A stretch of DNA of 59,026 nt from Undibacterium sp. (GTDB lineage: Bacteria > Pseudomonadota > Gammaproteobacteria > Burkholderiales > Burkholderiaceae_D), in contig JANXTO010000343.1 of assembly GCA_025352365.1 (NCBI GenBank), positions 1 to 59,026 on the forward strand, given 5' to 3'. The notes under the pieces are model-generated. The model was not told where the DNA came from, made no database searches, and saw only the letters and a list, made by a program, of their open reading frames with translations. The position numbers and the translations under genes are program-made. Position 1 is the stretch's first letter. Each line of letters starts with the position of its first letter. Shown piece after piece: positions 37,013-45,264 of this stretch.

Positions 37013-37027
37013 CGTAATGAAACTACA
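37013..37027. promoter_or_regulatory. HexR-like operator in the edd/zwf divergent promoter
   Basis: The minus strand reads TGTAGTTTCATTACG, 13 of 15 positions matching the HexR consensus TGTARTTWWAYTACA as I remember it. It lies 134 bp from the edd ATG and 136 bp from the zwf ATG. hexR itself is the third gene of the zwf operon, so the site implies KDPG-controlled repression of both directions, with feedback on hexR. Confidence 0.6.
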
Positions 37028-37162
37028 TTTTTGAATGAAATCAGGCATAATCAAGAAAATAACAACATATAAAATGACATTAAAAATCAGTGTAGTAAAG
37101 ATATCGGTATAACCTAGTTTATTTTCACTTCATCTCAAATTTAGAATAACTCTGGAGTCAGC

Positions 37163-38632
37163 ATGACCACATTCGTATTGTTTGGCGGCACTGGCGATCT
37201 CGCCAAACGCAAGATCATTCCTGCGCTGTATAGCGCCTTCGTGAATGGACGTTTAGATGCGGATTTTAAATTTATCGGTGCCGCACGCGAGGTGCTGACG
37301 GACGAGGAGTTTCGCGTCCGCGTTGCGGCAAGTATCGAGTCGCACGGTACCAAAGCGATTGATAAAGATGCAGGTCATAGCGAGAAGACTGTCGCCTTTT
37401 TGGCGCTGACGTATTACTCCAAAATTGATGCCCGCGAAGCTGGAGATTTTGATGCCTTAAAAAGCCAACTCAACACCAGCGATACAAATCCCACCTTATT
37501 TTATCTAGCGACTGCGCCAGATATTTTTGTACCTGTCGTCGAGCAATTGTCTCAGCACGGTTTGGTAGAAGGCAATGCGCGTGTGGTGCTGGAAAAACCT
37601 CTGGGAAGGGATGCGCAATCAGCGAAAGAAATCAATGCCTCTTTGCGCACGCATCTGCGCGAAAATCAGATTTATCGTATTGATCATTACCTCGGTAAAG
37701 AGATGGTACAAAACTTGTTGGCGCTGCGTTTTGCGAATGCTTTTTTAGAGCCGCTCTGGAATCGCAAGTCGATTCAAGATGTACAGATTTCTATTTCTGA
37801 ACAAGTCGGTGTCGAGTCGCGGGGTGATTTTTATGACCACACCGGCGCCTTGCGTGACATGGTGCAAAACCATTTGTTGCAACTGGTGTCGATCGTCGCG
37901 ATGGAGCCACCAGTAAACGCCAATCCCGATGCGATCCGTGATGAAAAAGTCAAAGTCCTGCGCGCACTACGCAAATTTACGCCGGAAGACATCACAAAAA
38001 AAACCGTGCGCGGTCAGTATCGTGCGGGTGCGGTAGACGGCAAGCCTGTGATTTCGTACCAGTCAGAACCCGGTGTGCCACCGGCATCACGAACCGAAAC
38101 CTTTGTGGCAATCAAAGCAGAAATCGATAACTGGCGTTGGGCTGGCGTACCATTTTATCTGCGCACAGGCAAACGTATGGCGAGTCGTAGTGCTGAGATT
38201 ACGATTAATTTCAAACCGATTCCGTATTCTATTTTTGGTAGTTCACAAAGTAATTTGCGTTCTAATCGCCTAGTCATTTCTTTGCAGCCGGAAGAAAGCG
38301 TACAACTGTTTTTAAAAGCCAAAGAGCCGGGCGAGGGCATCCGTTTATCTGACGTTGCTTTAAATCTGGACTTTGCCGAAGCCTCTAGTTTGCGCCGAGT
38401 GGAGTCCTATGAACGTCTGTTGCTCGATGCGATGCATGGCGACCTGACTTTATTTGTACGTGATGATGAATTGGGTGCCGCATGGGCATGGATTGATCCA
38501 ATCATGACCGCCTGGCAGAACGACAGCGAGGGTTTGAAATCGTATATCGCAGGTAGTTGGGGGCCATCTGCCTCCAGCTATTTGCTGGCACAAAACGGTG
38601 CGGCGTGGGGCGAAGAATATGTTGAAAACTAA
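37163..38632 (+). CDS. zwf: Glucose-6-phosphate 1-dehydrogenase
   Basis: 489 aa; oxidises glucose 6-phosphate to 6-phosphogluconolactone with NAD(P)+. Seen: nucleotide-binding GGTGDLAKRKIIPALY, substrate-site RIDHYLGKEMVQNL, and FYLRTGKRM. A GGAGTCAGC ribosome site precedes the ATG. It is first in the zwf-pgl-hexR operon, and the 3' end overlaps pgl. Confidence 0.97.
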   Translation: MTTFVLFGGTGDLAKRKIIPALYSAFVNGRLDADFKFIGAAREVLTDEEFRVRVAASIESHGTKAIDKDAGHSEKTVAFLALTYYSKIDAREAGDFDALKSQLNTSDTNPTLFYLATAPDIFVPVVEQLSQHGLVEGNARVVLEKPLGRDAQSAKEINASLRTHLRENQIYRIDHYLGKEMVQNLLALRFANAFLEPLWNRKSIQDVQISISEQVGVESRGDFYDHTGALRDMVQNHLLQLVSIVAMEPPVNANPDAIRDEKVKVLRALRKFTPEDITKKTVRGQYRAGAVDGKPVISYQSEPGVPPASRTETFVAIKAEIDNWRWAGVPFYLRTGKRMASRSAEITINFKPIPYSIFGSSQSNLRSNRLVISLQPEESVQLFLKAKEPGEGIRLSDVALNLDFAEASSLRRVESYERLLLDAMHGDLTLFVRDDELGAAWAWIDPIMTAWQNDSEGLKSYIAGSWGPSASSYLLAQNGAAWGEEYVEN

Positions 38633-39320
38633 TAGCATGGTGCTGCATAGTTTTAATAATTTTGCCGAACTCACTGAGGCTTTAGTCGCACAATGCATAG
38701 ATATTATCGATAGTGCAGCAGCTGAGCGACTCCCGGCTTATTTTGCTCTTGCTGGTGGCTCAACACCTGCACCGATCTATCGCCAGCTTGATCAGCTATT
38801 GTCGCAGCGCGATGTGAATAATGTGAACCTCGTTGCGACTGATGAGCGCTGGGTTGAGGACGCCGACGCACAAAGTAATGAAGGTCTGTTCAAAAAAAGT
38901 ATGGCCTCATCGTATCGTCGTCAGTGGAATTTAATTTCATTAAAAAACGATGCAAGTACGCCGGAAGTAGCGACCGAGGCCATTAGTCACCGGTTAGCGC
39001 AACAAATTCCACAACCATTTAATGCCGTGTTATTAGGGATGGGCGCGGATGGTCATGTCGCTTCATTATTTCCGCAAGCGCCTACCCAGCATGATGATCT
39101 GGCTTGTCTGGCCGCCTTACATCCGCAGACCCGTCAAAGCCGCATGTCTTTATCGCTGCCACGTTTACTTGATACTGACAGAATCTGGTTAGTCATTACC
39201 GGCGCAGAAAAACGTCAGGTTTTAGAGGGCGCATTAGACACTACTGCGGGTAGCGCATTACCGATTTCTGTATTACTGCAAGAAGCTAGCTGTAATGTCG
39301 ATGTATTTTGGTGTCCTTGA
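38619..39320 (+). CDS. pgl: 6-phosphogluconolactonase (DevB/Pgl type)
   Basis: About 233 aa. It hydrolyses 6-phosphogluconolactone. Typical segments: FALAGGSTPAPIYRQL, NLVATDERWV, VLLGMGADGHVASLFP and ITGAEKRQVL. The track begins at a GTG (38598). I prefer the ATG at 38619, which has GGGGCGAAG in front and overlaps zwf by 14 bp, implying coupled translation. A still later ATG at 38637 is possible. Confidence 0.9.
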   Translation: MLKTNSMVLHSFNNFAELTEALVAQCIDIIDSAAAERLPAYFALAGGSTPAPIYRQLDQLLSQRDVNNVNLVATDERWVEDADAQSNEGLFKKSMASSYRRQWNLISLKNDASTPEVATEAISHRLAQQIPQPFNAVLLGMGADGHVASLFPQAPTQHDDLACLAALHPQTRQSRMSLSLPRLLDTDRIWLVITGAEKRQVLEGALDTTAGSALPISVLLQEASCNVDVFWCP

Positions 39321-39353
39321 TTACCACTAATAGTTCTCTAATTAAAGAGCAAC

Positions 39354-40253
39354 ATGCCTAACTCTGCCCTCGTACTACAAGACCCAAAACCAATTCCTTC
39401 TGAAAAAGGTTTATTGGCACGCATCCGCACGGCCAGCACGGCGCTGAGTCGTGCTGAGCGGCAAGTAGCAGAATTTTTACTGCTCAAACCGCATGATGCA
39501 TTAGAAATGTCGATACGAGTTTTAGCGCAGGCTTGTGATGTCAGTGAGCCTACGGTTGCACGTTTTTCGCAATCCTTGGGCTTTGACGGATTTAAAAGTT
39601 TTAAGCTGGCATTTGCAAAAAGTCTGGCAACCGGCATTCCCTATTTGCATCTGGATGTGAATCAGGCAGATCATGTGCGTGATGTGTTGCCCAAGGTATT
39701 TGATCGTACTATCGCCGCTTTGATGGAGGCGCGTAATTCTGCCAATACGGCAACCTTTGAGGCGGCAGTCAATCTGCTGTCGCGCGCGCGCCGCATAGAG
39801 TGTTATGGATTGGGATATTCCGGTGCCTTGGCGATTGATGCGCAACTCAAGTTTTTCCGTTTCGGGATTCCGACTACGGTATTTTGTGATGCGCATTTGC
39901 AGGCACAATCGGCATCTTTATTAAATAGCGATTGCGTGGTTGTCGCTTTCTCTCGCACAGGCCGTACCCGCGACATGATACGTAGTGTAGAACTGGCAAA
40001 AGGTGCTGGCGCCAAGGTGCTGGTGCTATGTGCTAGTGGTGGTCCATTGGCAGAATTGGCGGATGTCCACTTGAGTGTGGATGTAGAAGAAGACCCTGAT
40101 ATCTACACGCCCATGACCTCGCGTCTGGCACATCTGACGTATATCGATGCATTGGCAGTCGCCGTCACTTTACAGCGCGGTCCTGCTGCGATTGATATGT
40201 TAGAAAGAGCCAAAGCTAGCATTAGTGAAAAACGGTTGGACAGTAAAATTTAA
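39354..40253 (+). CDS. hexR: HexR, RpiR-family transcriptional regulator
   Basis: 299 aa. The N-terminal RpiR-type helix-turn-helix is ACDVSEPTVARFSQSLGFDGFKSFK split here, followed by a SIS sugar-phosphate-binding domain with ECYGLGYSGALAID and VVAFSRTGRTRDMI. HexR represses central-carbon genes and is released by KDPG, the product of Edd. It is the third gene after zwf and pgl (33-bp gap), and a HexR-like site sits in the edd/zwf promoter. Confidence 0.93.
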   Translation: MPNSALVLQDPKPIPSEKGLLARIRTASTALSRAERQVAEFLLLKPHDALEMSIRVLAQACDVSEPTVARFSQSLGFDGFKSFKLAFAKSLATGIPYLHLDVNQADHVRDVLPKVFDRTIAALMEARNSANTATFEAAVNLLSRARRIECYGLGYSGALAIDAQLKFFRFGIPTTVFCDAHLQAQSASLLNSDCVVVAFSRTGRTRDMIRSVELAKGAGAKVLVLCASGGPLAELADVHLSVDVEEDPDIYTPMTSRLAHLTYIDALAVAVTLQRGPAAIDMLERAKASISEKRLDSKI

Positions 40254-40411
40254 GGCCGATTTTTTCTGTGGTGAAGGGTTTGGGTTTTTGCGTCAATCCA
40301 CCGTATAAAATCTACAACAAGTTAATTTAAATCTGTAATGCTATTCGCTATCCTTTGGCGATTCCCCTGTTTTGGGTAATACTGGGAAAAAAACCAGTCG
40401 AGGAATTGTAT

Positions 40412-41254
40412 ATGTCAGCCATTGCGATTGAGCAGATTATTCAAGAAGTCAAAGACTTACCCACTTTACCTGGCGTGGTGATGGAACTTCTCAATACCAT
40501 TGATCAGGACGACGTGAATATCAATGAGCTGGCACAAAAAGTCAGCCGTGATATCGCGCTCACTGCCAAGACCTTGCGTTACGCTAATTCGGTGTATTAC
40601 GCCACCATGGTGAAAGTCGCGACAATTCCACAGGCGATCACATTGCTGGGATTAGACACCTTCAAGCAAATGGTGATGATCGCTGCCGTATCTGGCTGCT
40701 TTCCGGAAAACAAGTGCAAGGGATTTAGTCACAAACGATTTTGGTACCACTCCAACGCGGTCGCTATCGCGGCAAAGATTTTAGCGCGGCGACTCAACTT
40801 TAATCTCGACCTTGCCTTCACTGCGGGTTTGTTGCACGACATCGGTTCGCTAGTCCTAGTGACACATTATTTGTCTGAATACGAGGCAACGATCGCATTC
40901 CGTTTAGAACATCAAGTCACGCAATTCGAGGCCGAGCGCTGGGTCTTGGGCATTGATCATGCGGTAGTGGGCGAGGCGCTGGCAAACCAGTGGCAGTTCT
41001 CTGAACTGATGGCCAAGGCCATTGGCGGTCATCACCAGCCGGACAAACCAGGCCTCGGCTTTTTGGCAACCATCGTGCATGCCGCTGATGGTATTGCGCA
41101 TGCACTCAACATCAGCACAACACCTGATCACACGCCACCAGAGATTAGCGGCCAGGCGTGGGAAAGTCTGGGGCTGGATCAAGTGTCGCTAGAAGAAGTC
41201 CTGGCGGAGGCGCGACTCCAGTTCGACAAGCTGAATGCTGAAATGGATGTTTGA
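40412..41254 (+). CDS. HDOD-domain signalling protein
   Basis: 280 aa from the ATG at 40412 (GAGGAATT in front), giving MSAIAIEQIIQEVKDLPTLP; the track start at 40355 adds 19 residues. It is a single HDOD domain: LPTLPGVVMELLNTI, then LRYANSVYY, AGLLHDIGSLVL and AIGGHHQPD. Unlike many HDOD proteins, HD-type residues are retained (GLLHDIG, GHHQ), so catalytic activity is conceivable. HDOD proteins act in regulation of motility, biofilm or stress. Monocistronic; an 86-bp repeat follows. Confidence 0.85.
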   Translation: MSAIAIEQIIQEVKDLPTLPGVVMELLNTIDQDDVNINELAQKVSRDIALTAKTLRYANSVYYATMVKVATIPQAITLLGLDTFKQMVMIAAVSGCFPENKCKGFSHKRFWYHSNAVAIAAKILARRLNFNLDLAFTAGLLHDIGSLVLVTHYLSEYEATIAFRLEHQVTQFEAERWVLGIDHAVVGEALANQWQFSELMAKAIGGHHQPDKPGLGFLATIVHAADGIAHALNISTTPDHTPPEISGQAWESLGLDQVSLEEVLAEARLQFDKLNAEMDV

Positions 41255-41269
41255 TCCTTTAGAGGAAAT

Positions 41270-41355
41270 ATAATACTGGTAGTAAGTATATTTAACTGTC
41301 TATATATTCATTGGTCTATAAGCTAACTTTATGAAAATTAAGGGGGAGTATATGG
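41270..41355 (-). repeat. 86-bp dispersed element, copy E
   Basis: The minus strand starts CATATACTCCCCC, has the centre GACCAATGAATATATAGAC and ends CCAGTATTATA. It lies between the HDOD gene and the DedA-rhodanese gene. A 49-codon open frame starts at the ATG of the repeat end (41351), but has no coding support; nothing else is seen in 41356-41513. Confidence 0.82.
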
Positions 41356-41513
41356 TTTATTCCTCGCTAAAAAGCGTTTTAGTTGTCGCTAACGGTCTTC
41401 GCTCAGCCGTCGCCGTATCTCAAAAGCCAGCAAGGAATACAATACGTCTTTCATTGATTCTGCATTTCCCCCTCTCTATTTTGGCTTCATCAAGCTATTA
41501 GGTTCTCCACATC

Positions 41514-42455
41514 ATGATGCAATCCCTGATCCACCTGGCACAACAATACGGCTTGATTATTGTTTTCGGCAATGTCTTGCTGATGCAATTGGGTTTGCCT
41601 TTGCCGACAGTCCCTACCTTGATTATTTCTGGCACACTGGCCGCCGACGGTCAAGTATCGCTGGCGGCCTTACTTGCGGTCACGCTGCTGGCTAGTTTGA
41701 TTGGCGATACCGTCTGGTATCTGATCGGACAGCACCACGGCGTAAGGGTGATGCGTTTATTGTGTCGCTTATCTTTATCCCCAGACTCCTGCGTCAGGCA
41801 GACCGAAACCCGGTTTGAGCGCTGGGGGTTGAGTACCTTGCTGATCGCCAAATTTGTACCGGGTTTATCGCTGATCGTCGCGCCAATGGCAGGCGCTTTG
41901 CGTTTGCCATTGCTAGCTTTTTTATGTTTTGATGCGGTCGGTATTTTATTGTGGGGTGGGATTGCCATCGGTGCTGGCTGGTTGTTTCACCCCGATATTG
42001 AGATGATCAGCCGGCACTTGCTGGAGATGGGCAATGGCGCTTTGGCGCTAGTGGGCATTGCGCTCATTTTGTACGTCAGCTACAAATGGTGGCAACGCTG
42101 GCGTTTTCAAAAAATCCTCAACATCACCAGGATCAGCGTCAATGAGTTAGTCGATCTGATGGCAGCAGGGAAAACACCTGTGATCGTCGATATCCGCTCT
42201 TCATCCGTACGCAATCTGGATACACGTCATATCCCCGGTGCCAAAATGATCGCCTTGAACGAATGGCAAACCTTAATACCGCATGTGCAGCAAGACAGCG
42301 ATATCGTCGTCTACTGCAATTGCCCTGACGAAGCCTCCGCTGCTCAAATGGTGAAATTGCTGATGGGACGTGGCTACACCAGAGCAAGGCCATTGCTAGG
42401 TGGATTAGATGCGTGGGAAAAGGCGGGGCAGGCGATACATACTCTGGATGCTTGA
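41514..42455 (+). CDS. DedA-family membrane protein fused to a rhodanese domain
   Basis: 313 aa. Residues 1-200 are a DedA/SNARE-associated membrane domain with GDTVWYLIGQHHG and the signature RFERWGLSTLLIAKFVPGLS, plus a re-entrant Pro-rich turn (GLPLPTVPTLI). Residues about 205-310 are a rhodanese domain (PVIVDIRSSSVRNLDTRHIPGA split here) with active-site loop YCNCPDEASA. DedA members move phospholipids or help membrane homeostasis; the rhodanese may carry sulfur or sense redox. A similar fusion exists in other proteobacteria, so it is unlikely to be an artefact. Confidence 0.88.
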   Translation: MMQSLIHLAQQYGLIIVFGNVLLMQLGLPLPTVPTLIISGTLAADGQVSLAALLAVTLLASLIGDTVWYLIGQHHGVRVMRLLCRLSLSPDSCVRQTETRFERWGLSTLLIAKFVPGLSLIVAPMAGALRLPLLAFLCFDAVGILLWGGIAIGAGWLFHPDIEMISRHLLEMGNGALALVGIALILYVSYKWWQRWRFQKILNITRISVNELVDLMAAGKTPVIVDIRSSSVRNLDTRHIPGAKMIALNEWQTLIPHVQQDSDIVVYCNCPDEASAAQMVKLLMGRGYTRARPLLGGLDAWEKAGQAIHTLDA

Positions 42456-42498
42456 AAACCTCATCGTATCTCCACAATCCCTTTTCATCCCGATAAAA

Positions 42499-42520
42499 TA
42501 GCTTGATCGGATTCAAGCTA
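42499..42520 (-). terminator. Terminator of the metallopeptidase gene
   Basis: TAGCTTGA-TCGGAT-TCAAGCTA, a perfect 8-bp stem. On the minus strand it is followed by TTTTATC. It sits 11 bp past the stop of the leftward YpfJ-like gene, in a convergent gap. Confidence 0.7.
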
Positions 42521-42530
42521 CAGGATCACA

Positions 42531-43436
42531 TCAAAGTTGCTTCGCCTGGAAGGTATTGCACTGATCGACTTTACCATTCTCCAATCCGCGGCTAAACCAG
42601 CGCACCCTTTGTTCTGACGTGCCATGAGTGAAGGAATCTGGCACGACCTGACCTTGTGCCTGACGTTGCAATGCATCGTCACCAATCGCGGTTGCTGCAC
42701 TCAAGGCGGTTTGGACATCACCACTTTCTAATATGGCGCGTGACTGGTTGGCGTGGAACGCCCAAACACCTGCAAAGCAGTCCGCCTGCAATTCCATCCT
42801 GACCGACAAAGCATTACCCATCACTTGTGATGCGCGTGATCTCGCCTCATGCACTTTGTCGGAAATGCCCATCAGATTCTGTACATGATGCCCGACCTCA
42901 TGCGCAATGACATAGGCTTGCGCAAACTCACCACTGACATGAAAACGATCACGCATCAGGCGATAAAAGCTCAGATCGATATAGACTTTTTGATCCACCG
43001 GACAATAAAAAGGTCCGGTCGCCGTCTCGCCTTTGCCGCAAGCAGTGGAGGTACTGTTATTAAAAATGACTAAAACAGGTTTGACATATTGCTTACCGCT
43101 GGCGCGGAACATTTCAGTCCACACGTCTTCCGTATCACCCAGTACGGTTTCTACAAATTTAGTTTCTCTGTCATTAGCAGGTGGGCGATGTGCTTTCGGC
43201 TGCTGGCTTTGCTGTGACGATGTGACCGGCGCTGATCCGCCGCTTAACAGGCTTAACACGGTCATTGGATTAACGCCAAAAAAATACGAGGCCACCAGAG
43301 CGATCACGATCGAACCGATACCAATATGACGTCCGCCAAAGCCACCTCCGCCACCACCGCCAGTATTGCCGCCATCATCACTATCACCACGACGATCTTC
43401 TACGTTATCGCTCTCGCGATTGCCTTCCCATTTCAT
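42531..43436 (-). CDS. Neutral zinc metallopeptidase (YpfJ/KPN_02809 family)
   Basis: 301 aa. A charged N-terminus with DNVEDRRGD and a Gly-rich stretch is typical of the family. One membrane helix follows (IGSIVIALVASYFFGV). The zinc site is VIAHEVGHHVQNL (HExxH), with a downstream ELQADCFAGVWA that supplies the third ligand. It is membrane-anchored with the catalytic domain probably outside the cytoplasm. Substrate unknown. Confidence 0.93.
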   Translation of the reverse strand: MKWEGNRESDNVEDRRGDSDDGGNTGGGGGGGFGGRHIGIGSIVIALVASYFFGVNPMTVLSLLSGGSAPVTSSQQSQQPKAHRPPANDRETKFVETVLGDTEDVWTEMFRASGKQYVKPVLVIFNNSTSTACGKGETATGPFYCPVDQKVYIDLSFYRLMRDRFHVSGEFAQAYVIAHEVGHHVQNLMGISDKVHEARSRASQVMGNALSVRMELQADCFAGVWAFHANQSRAILESGDVQTALSAATAIGDDALQRQAQGQVVPDSFTHGTSEQRVRWFSRGLENGKVDQCNTFQAKQL

Positions 43437-43509
43437 GTTATTCCTCTAGCTTGATCATTTTTGAGTGATTTCATTAGGCTTGCTTTTTTATACGTAATTC
43501 GCTTTAAGC

Positions 43510-43863
43510 TCAGTCGTTGTGGTCGCGCTCTTCATCATCCATTAGCATCGCATCCCGCTTTTGTCTAACGTGATATGCCGTCAATACAGCATGCGCTACC
43601 AAATCTACGGCTGGCCTGGTGTTGCCTTGTTTATCTTCCCAGACTTTAGGTGTTAAGGCGCCTGATAACGCGACAGCATCGCCATCACCCAGCGCTAATA
43701 ACTGATCTTGCAGATCGTCGTTAAAAGCGATGACGTTACAGAAAATAAAGTCACCATCCGGTGTCGGGAGTCGTAGTTTGCAAGTAACATAACTACTGCT
43801 GCCTTGTCCTTTACCTTCTTGTGCTTGGCCATACAATCTGCCGGAAATTAATGCATCTATCAC
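43510..43863 (-). CDS. SSB-like OB-fold protein
   Basis: 117 aa. It starts MIDALISGRLYGQAQ and has the OB-fold pattern seen in short single-stranded DNA-binding proteins: VTCKLRLPTPDGDFIFCNVIAF split here, LLALGDGDAVALSGAL, and GNTRPAVDLVAHAVLTA. There is no acidic DDDIPF tail of true SSB, so it is an accessory paralog, not the replicative SSB. Its partner is unknown. Confidence 0.75.
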   Translation of the reverse strand: MIDALISGRLYGQAQEGKGQGSSSYVTCKLRLPTPDGDFIFCNVIAFNDDLQDQLLALGDGDAVALSGALTPKVWEDKQGNTRPAVDLVAHAVLTAYHVRQKRDAMLMDDEERDHND

Positions 43864-43944
43864 TTGAGCCCTATTATGTGAAGGTTGAAACTAAGTATTG
43901 AAAAAATACTGAAGAAAAAAATACTGAAATCCAGAGGTGAATTT

Positions 43945-44316
43945 TTATTTCAGTAGTTGAAAAAAATGTTCAGATTTACGGACTATTTTTTTTGATTCCA
44001 TACCGAACAGATCATGTGTTTCTTGCAGCACGAATTCATTGACTTCTTTGAGGTGGAAAATCAGACCACGGAAGTTGGTTCCCAAATAATCAAACGGTGC
44101 CAATTTGGTTTTTACCGGCACATCGGTTGCCAGTAAAGTACGCAGCTTACGTTCCAGATCATACAAACTTTTCTCATCAAAACTGACAATCGATCCCTTG
44201 GGAGTGGGGAAGCTGGTTGAGAATGAAGAGTTTTGCCCCATCGGGTTTTTCAGGGTAATTTTGATGCCTAGTCGCAAAAACTTCGCTATCGCAAGAAAAT
44301 CATTATCGTCGTACAT
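43945..44316 (-). CDS. Conserved-looking hypothetical protein
   Basis: 123 aa, soluble, with no signal peptide or membrane helix. Balanced charge and a regular alternation (FDEKSLYDLERKLRTLLATD, FHLKEVNEFVLQETHDLFG) look like a real folded protein. I do not recognise the family. It lies between the SSB-like gene and ycgR on the same strand with gaps of 81 and 96 bp. Confidence 0.6.
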   Translation of the reverse strand: MYDDNDFLAIAKFLRLGIKITLKNPMGQNSSFSTSFPTPKGSIVSFDEKSLYDLERKLRTLLATDVPVKTKLAPFDYLGTNFRGLIFHLKEVNEFVLQETHDLFGMESKKIVRKSEHFFQLLK

Positions 44317-44412
44317 AGGTTCTCCGGGTGTTTTCTGTTTTTATACTGCCTGCCAATATAGGCTGACGTGTGATTGATCAATCTGCAAACTAAACATGAA
44401 AAAGACCATCGA

Positions 44413-45144
44413 TCAAAGCATCAGTAGTTTACGTCTTTCATATTCGGTCTTGATGATAAAGCGCTGAATCGCCACTTCCATCACATGCGGTAAGTTTAAA
44501 AATTTGACGCCTATGCGATAACGGCCATTGCCATCGCGACTAACCAAGGTGACATGCCGAATTTGTCCGGGACAGATCAAGGTGTTTTTATCGGATAACT
44601 GGATTTCTAACTGCGCGATTTTATCGTCTGATCGCAACGGCGTTTCGCCATACACGGTGGCGGCAAAACCACCTACGCTCAAATCATGTAGTGCCAGATC
44701 ATATAGTTGGCTATCTTCTTCCAGGAGTAATTTCACTCTTAGAGGATTGACCACCGGCAGAGCATTTCGATAACTTTCGCGCCTTTGCAGACGGACGATA
44801 CGTTCTGGTAAAGGTACCCAAAACGCATCTTTATCACCCCATAAAAACCGATTCGGCTCAATCCCGGAAAATTGCACTCGTATCCCATCCGGCAGTGCTA
44901 AAAACGTGCAACTAGCTGCTTTTTCTAACAGTTTGTTCGCTCTTTCATCGCCACCCAGATCAAAAATCAATGCCTCTGCTCTGGCCTCTAACAGCAAGCT
45001 CAATATAAATTCATTACCGCCATTAAAATAAACGGTCACAGGTTCCCGGCGATGGATCAGATCATTCAGTATGTTCAGGATCTCCATTCGCCCAAGCAAA
45101 AAAAAGCGATCCTCAATTTCGTCATTACTCAAGGACGCTGACAT
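44413..45144 (-). CDS. ycgR: Flagellar brake protein YcgR (PilZ domain)
   Basis: 243 aa. The N-terminal YcgR domain (about 1-110) is followed by a C-terminal PilZ domain with the cyclic-di-GMP motif RRESYR near 120 and DLSVGG near 155. On binding c-di-GMP it acts at the flagellar motor to slow swimming. The presence of the RxxxR and DxSxxG elements makes ligand binding likely. It is a single gene, 120 bp downstream of the sigma54 kinase operon end. Confidence 0.88.
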   Translation of the reverse strand: MSASLSNDEIEDRFFLLGRMEILNILNDLIHRREPVTVYFNGGNEFILSLLLEARAEALIFDLGGDERANKLLEKAASCTFLALPDGIRVQFSGIEPNRFLWGDKDAFWVPLPERIVRLQRRESYRNALPVVNPLRVKLLLEEDSQLYDLALHDLSVGGFAATVYGETPLRSDDKIAQLEIQLSDKNTLICPGQIRHVTLVSRDGNGRYRIGVKFLNLPHVMEVAIQRFIIKTEYERRKLLML

Positions 45145-45264
45145 GGGTTTGTCTCCATCAAACGTTGGTGAGTATGACCATACCCTTTGCTGTTAGGGAG
45201 GTCAATACTCTTCAATCCAGATGTTGGATGCAGCTATGTCGATTAGGTATTATGAGGGCGATTA

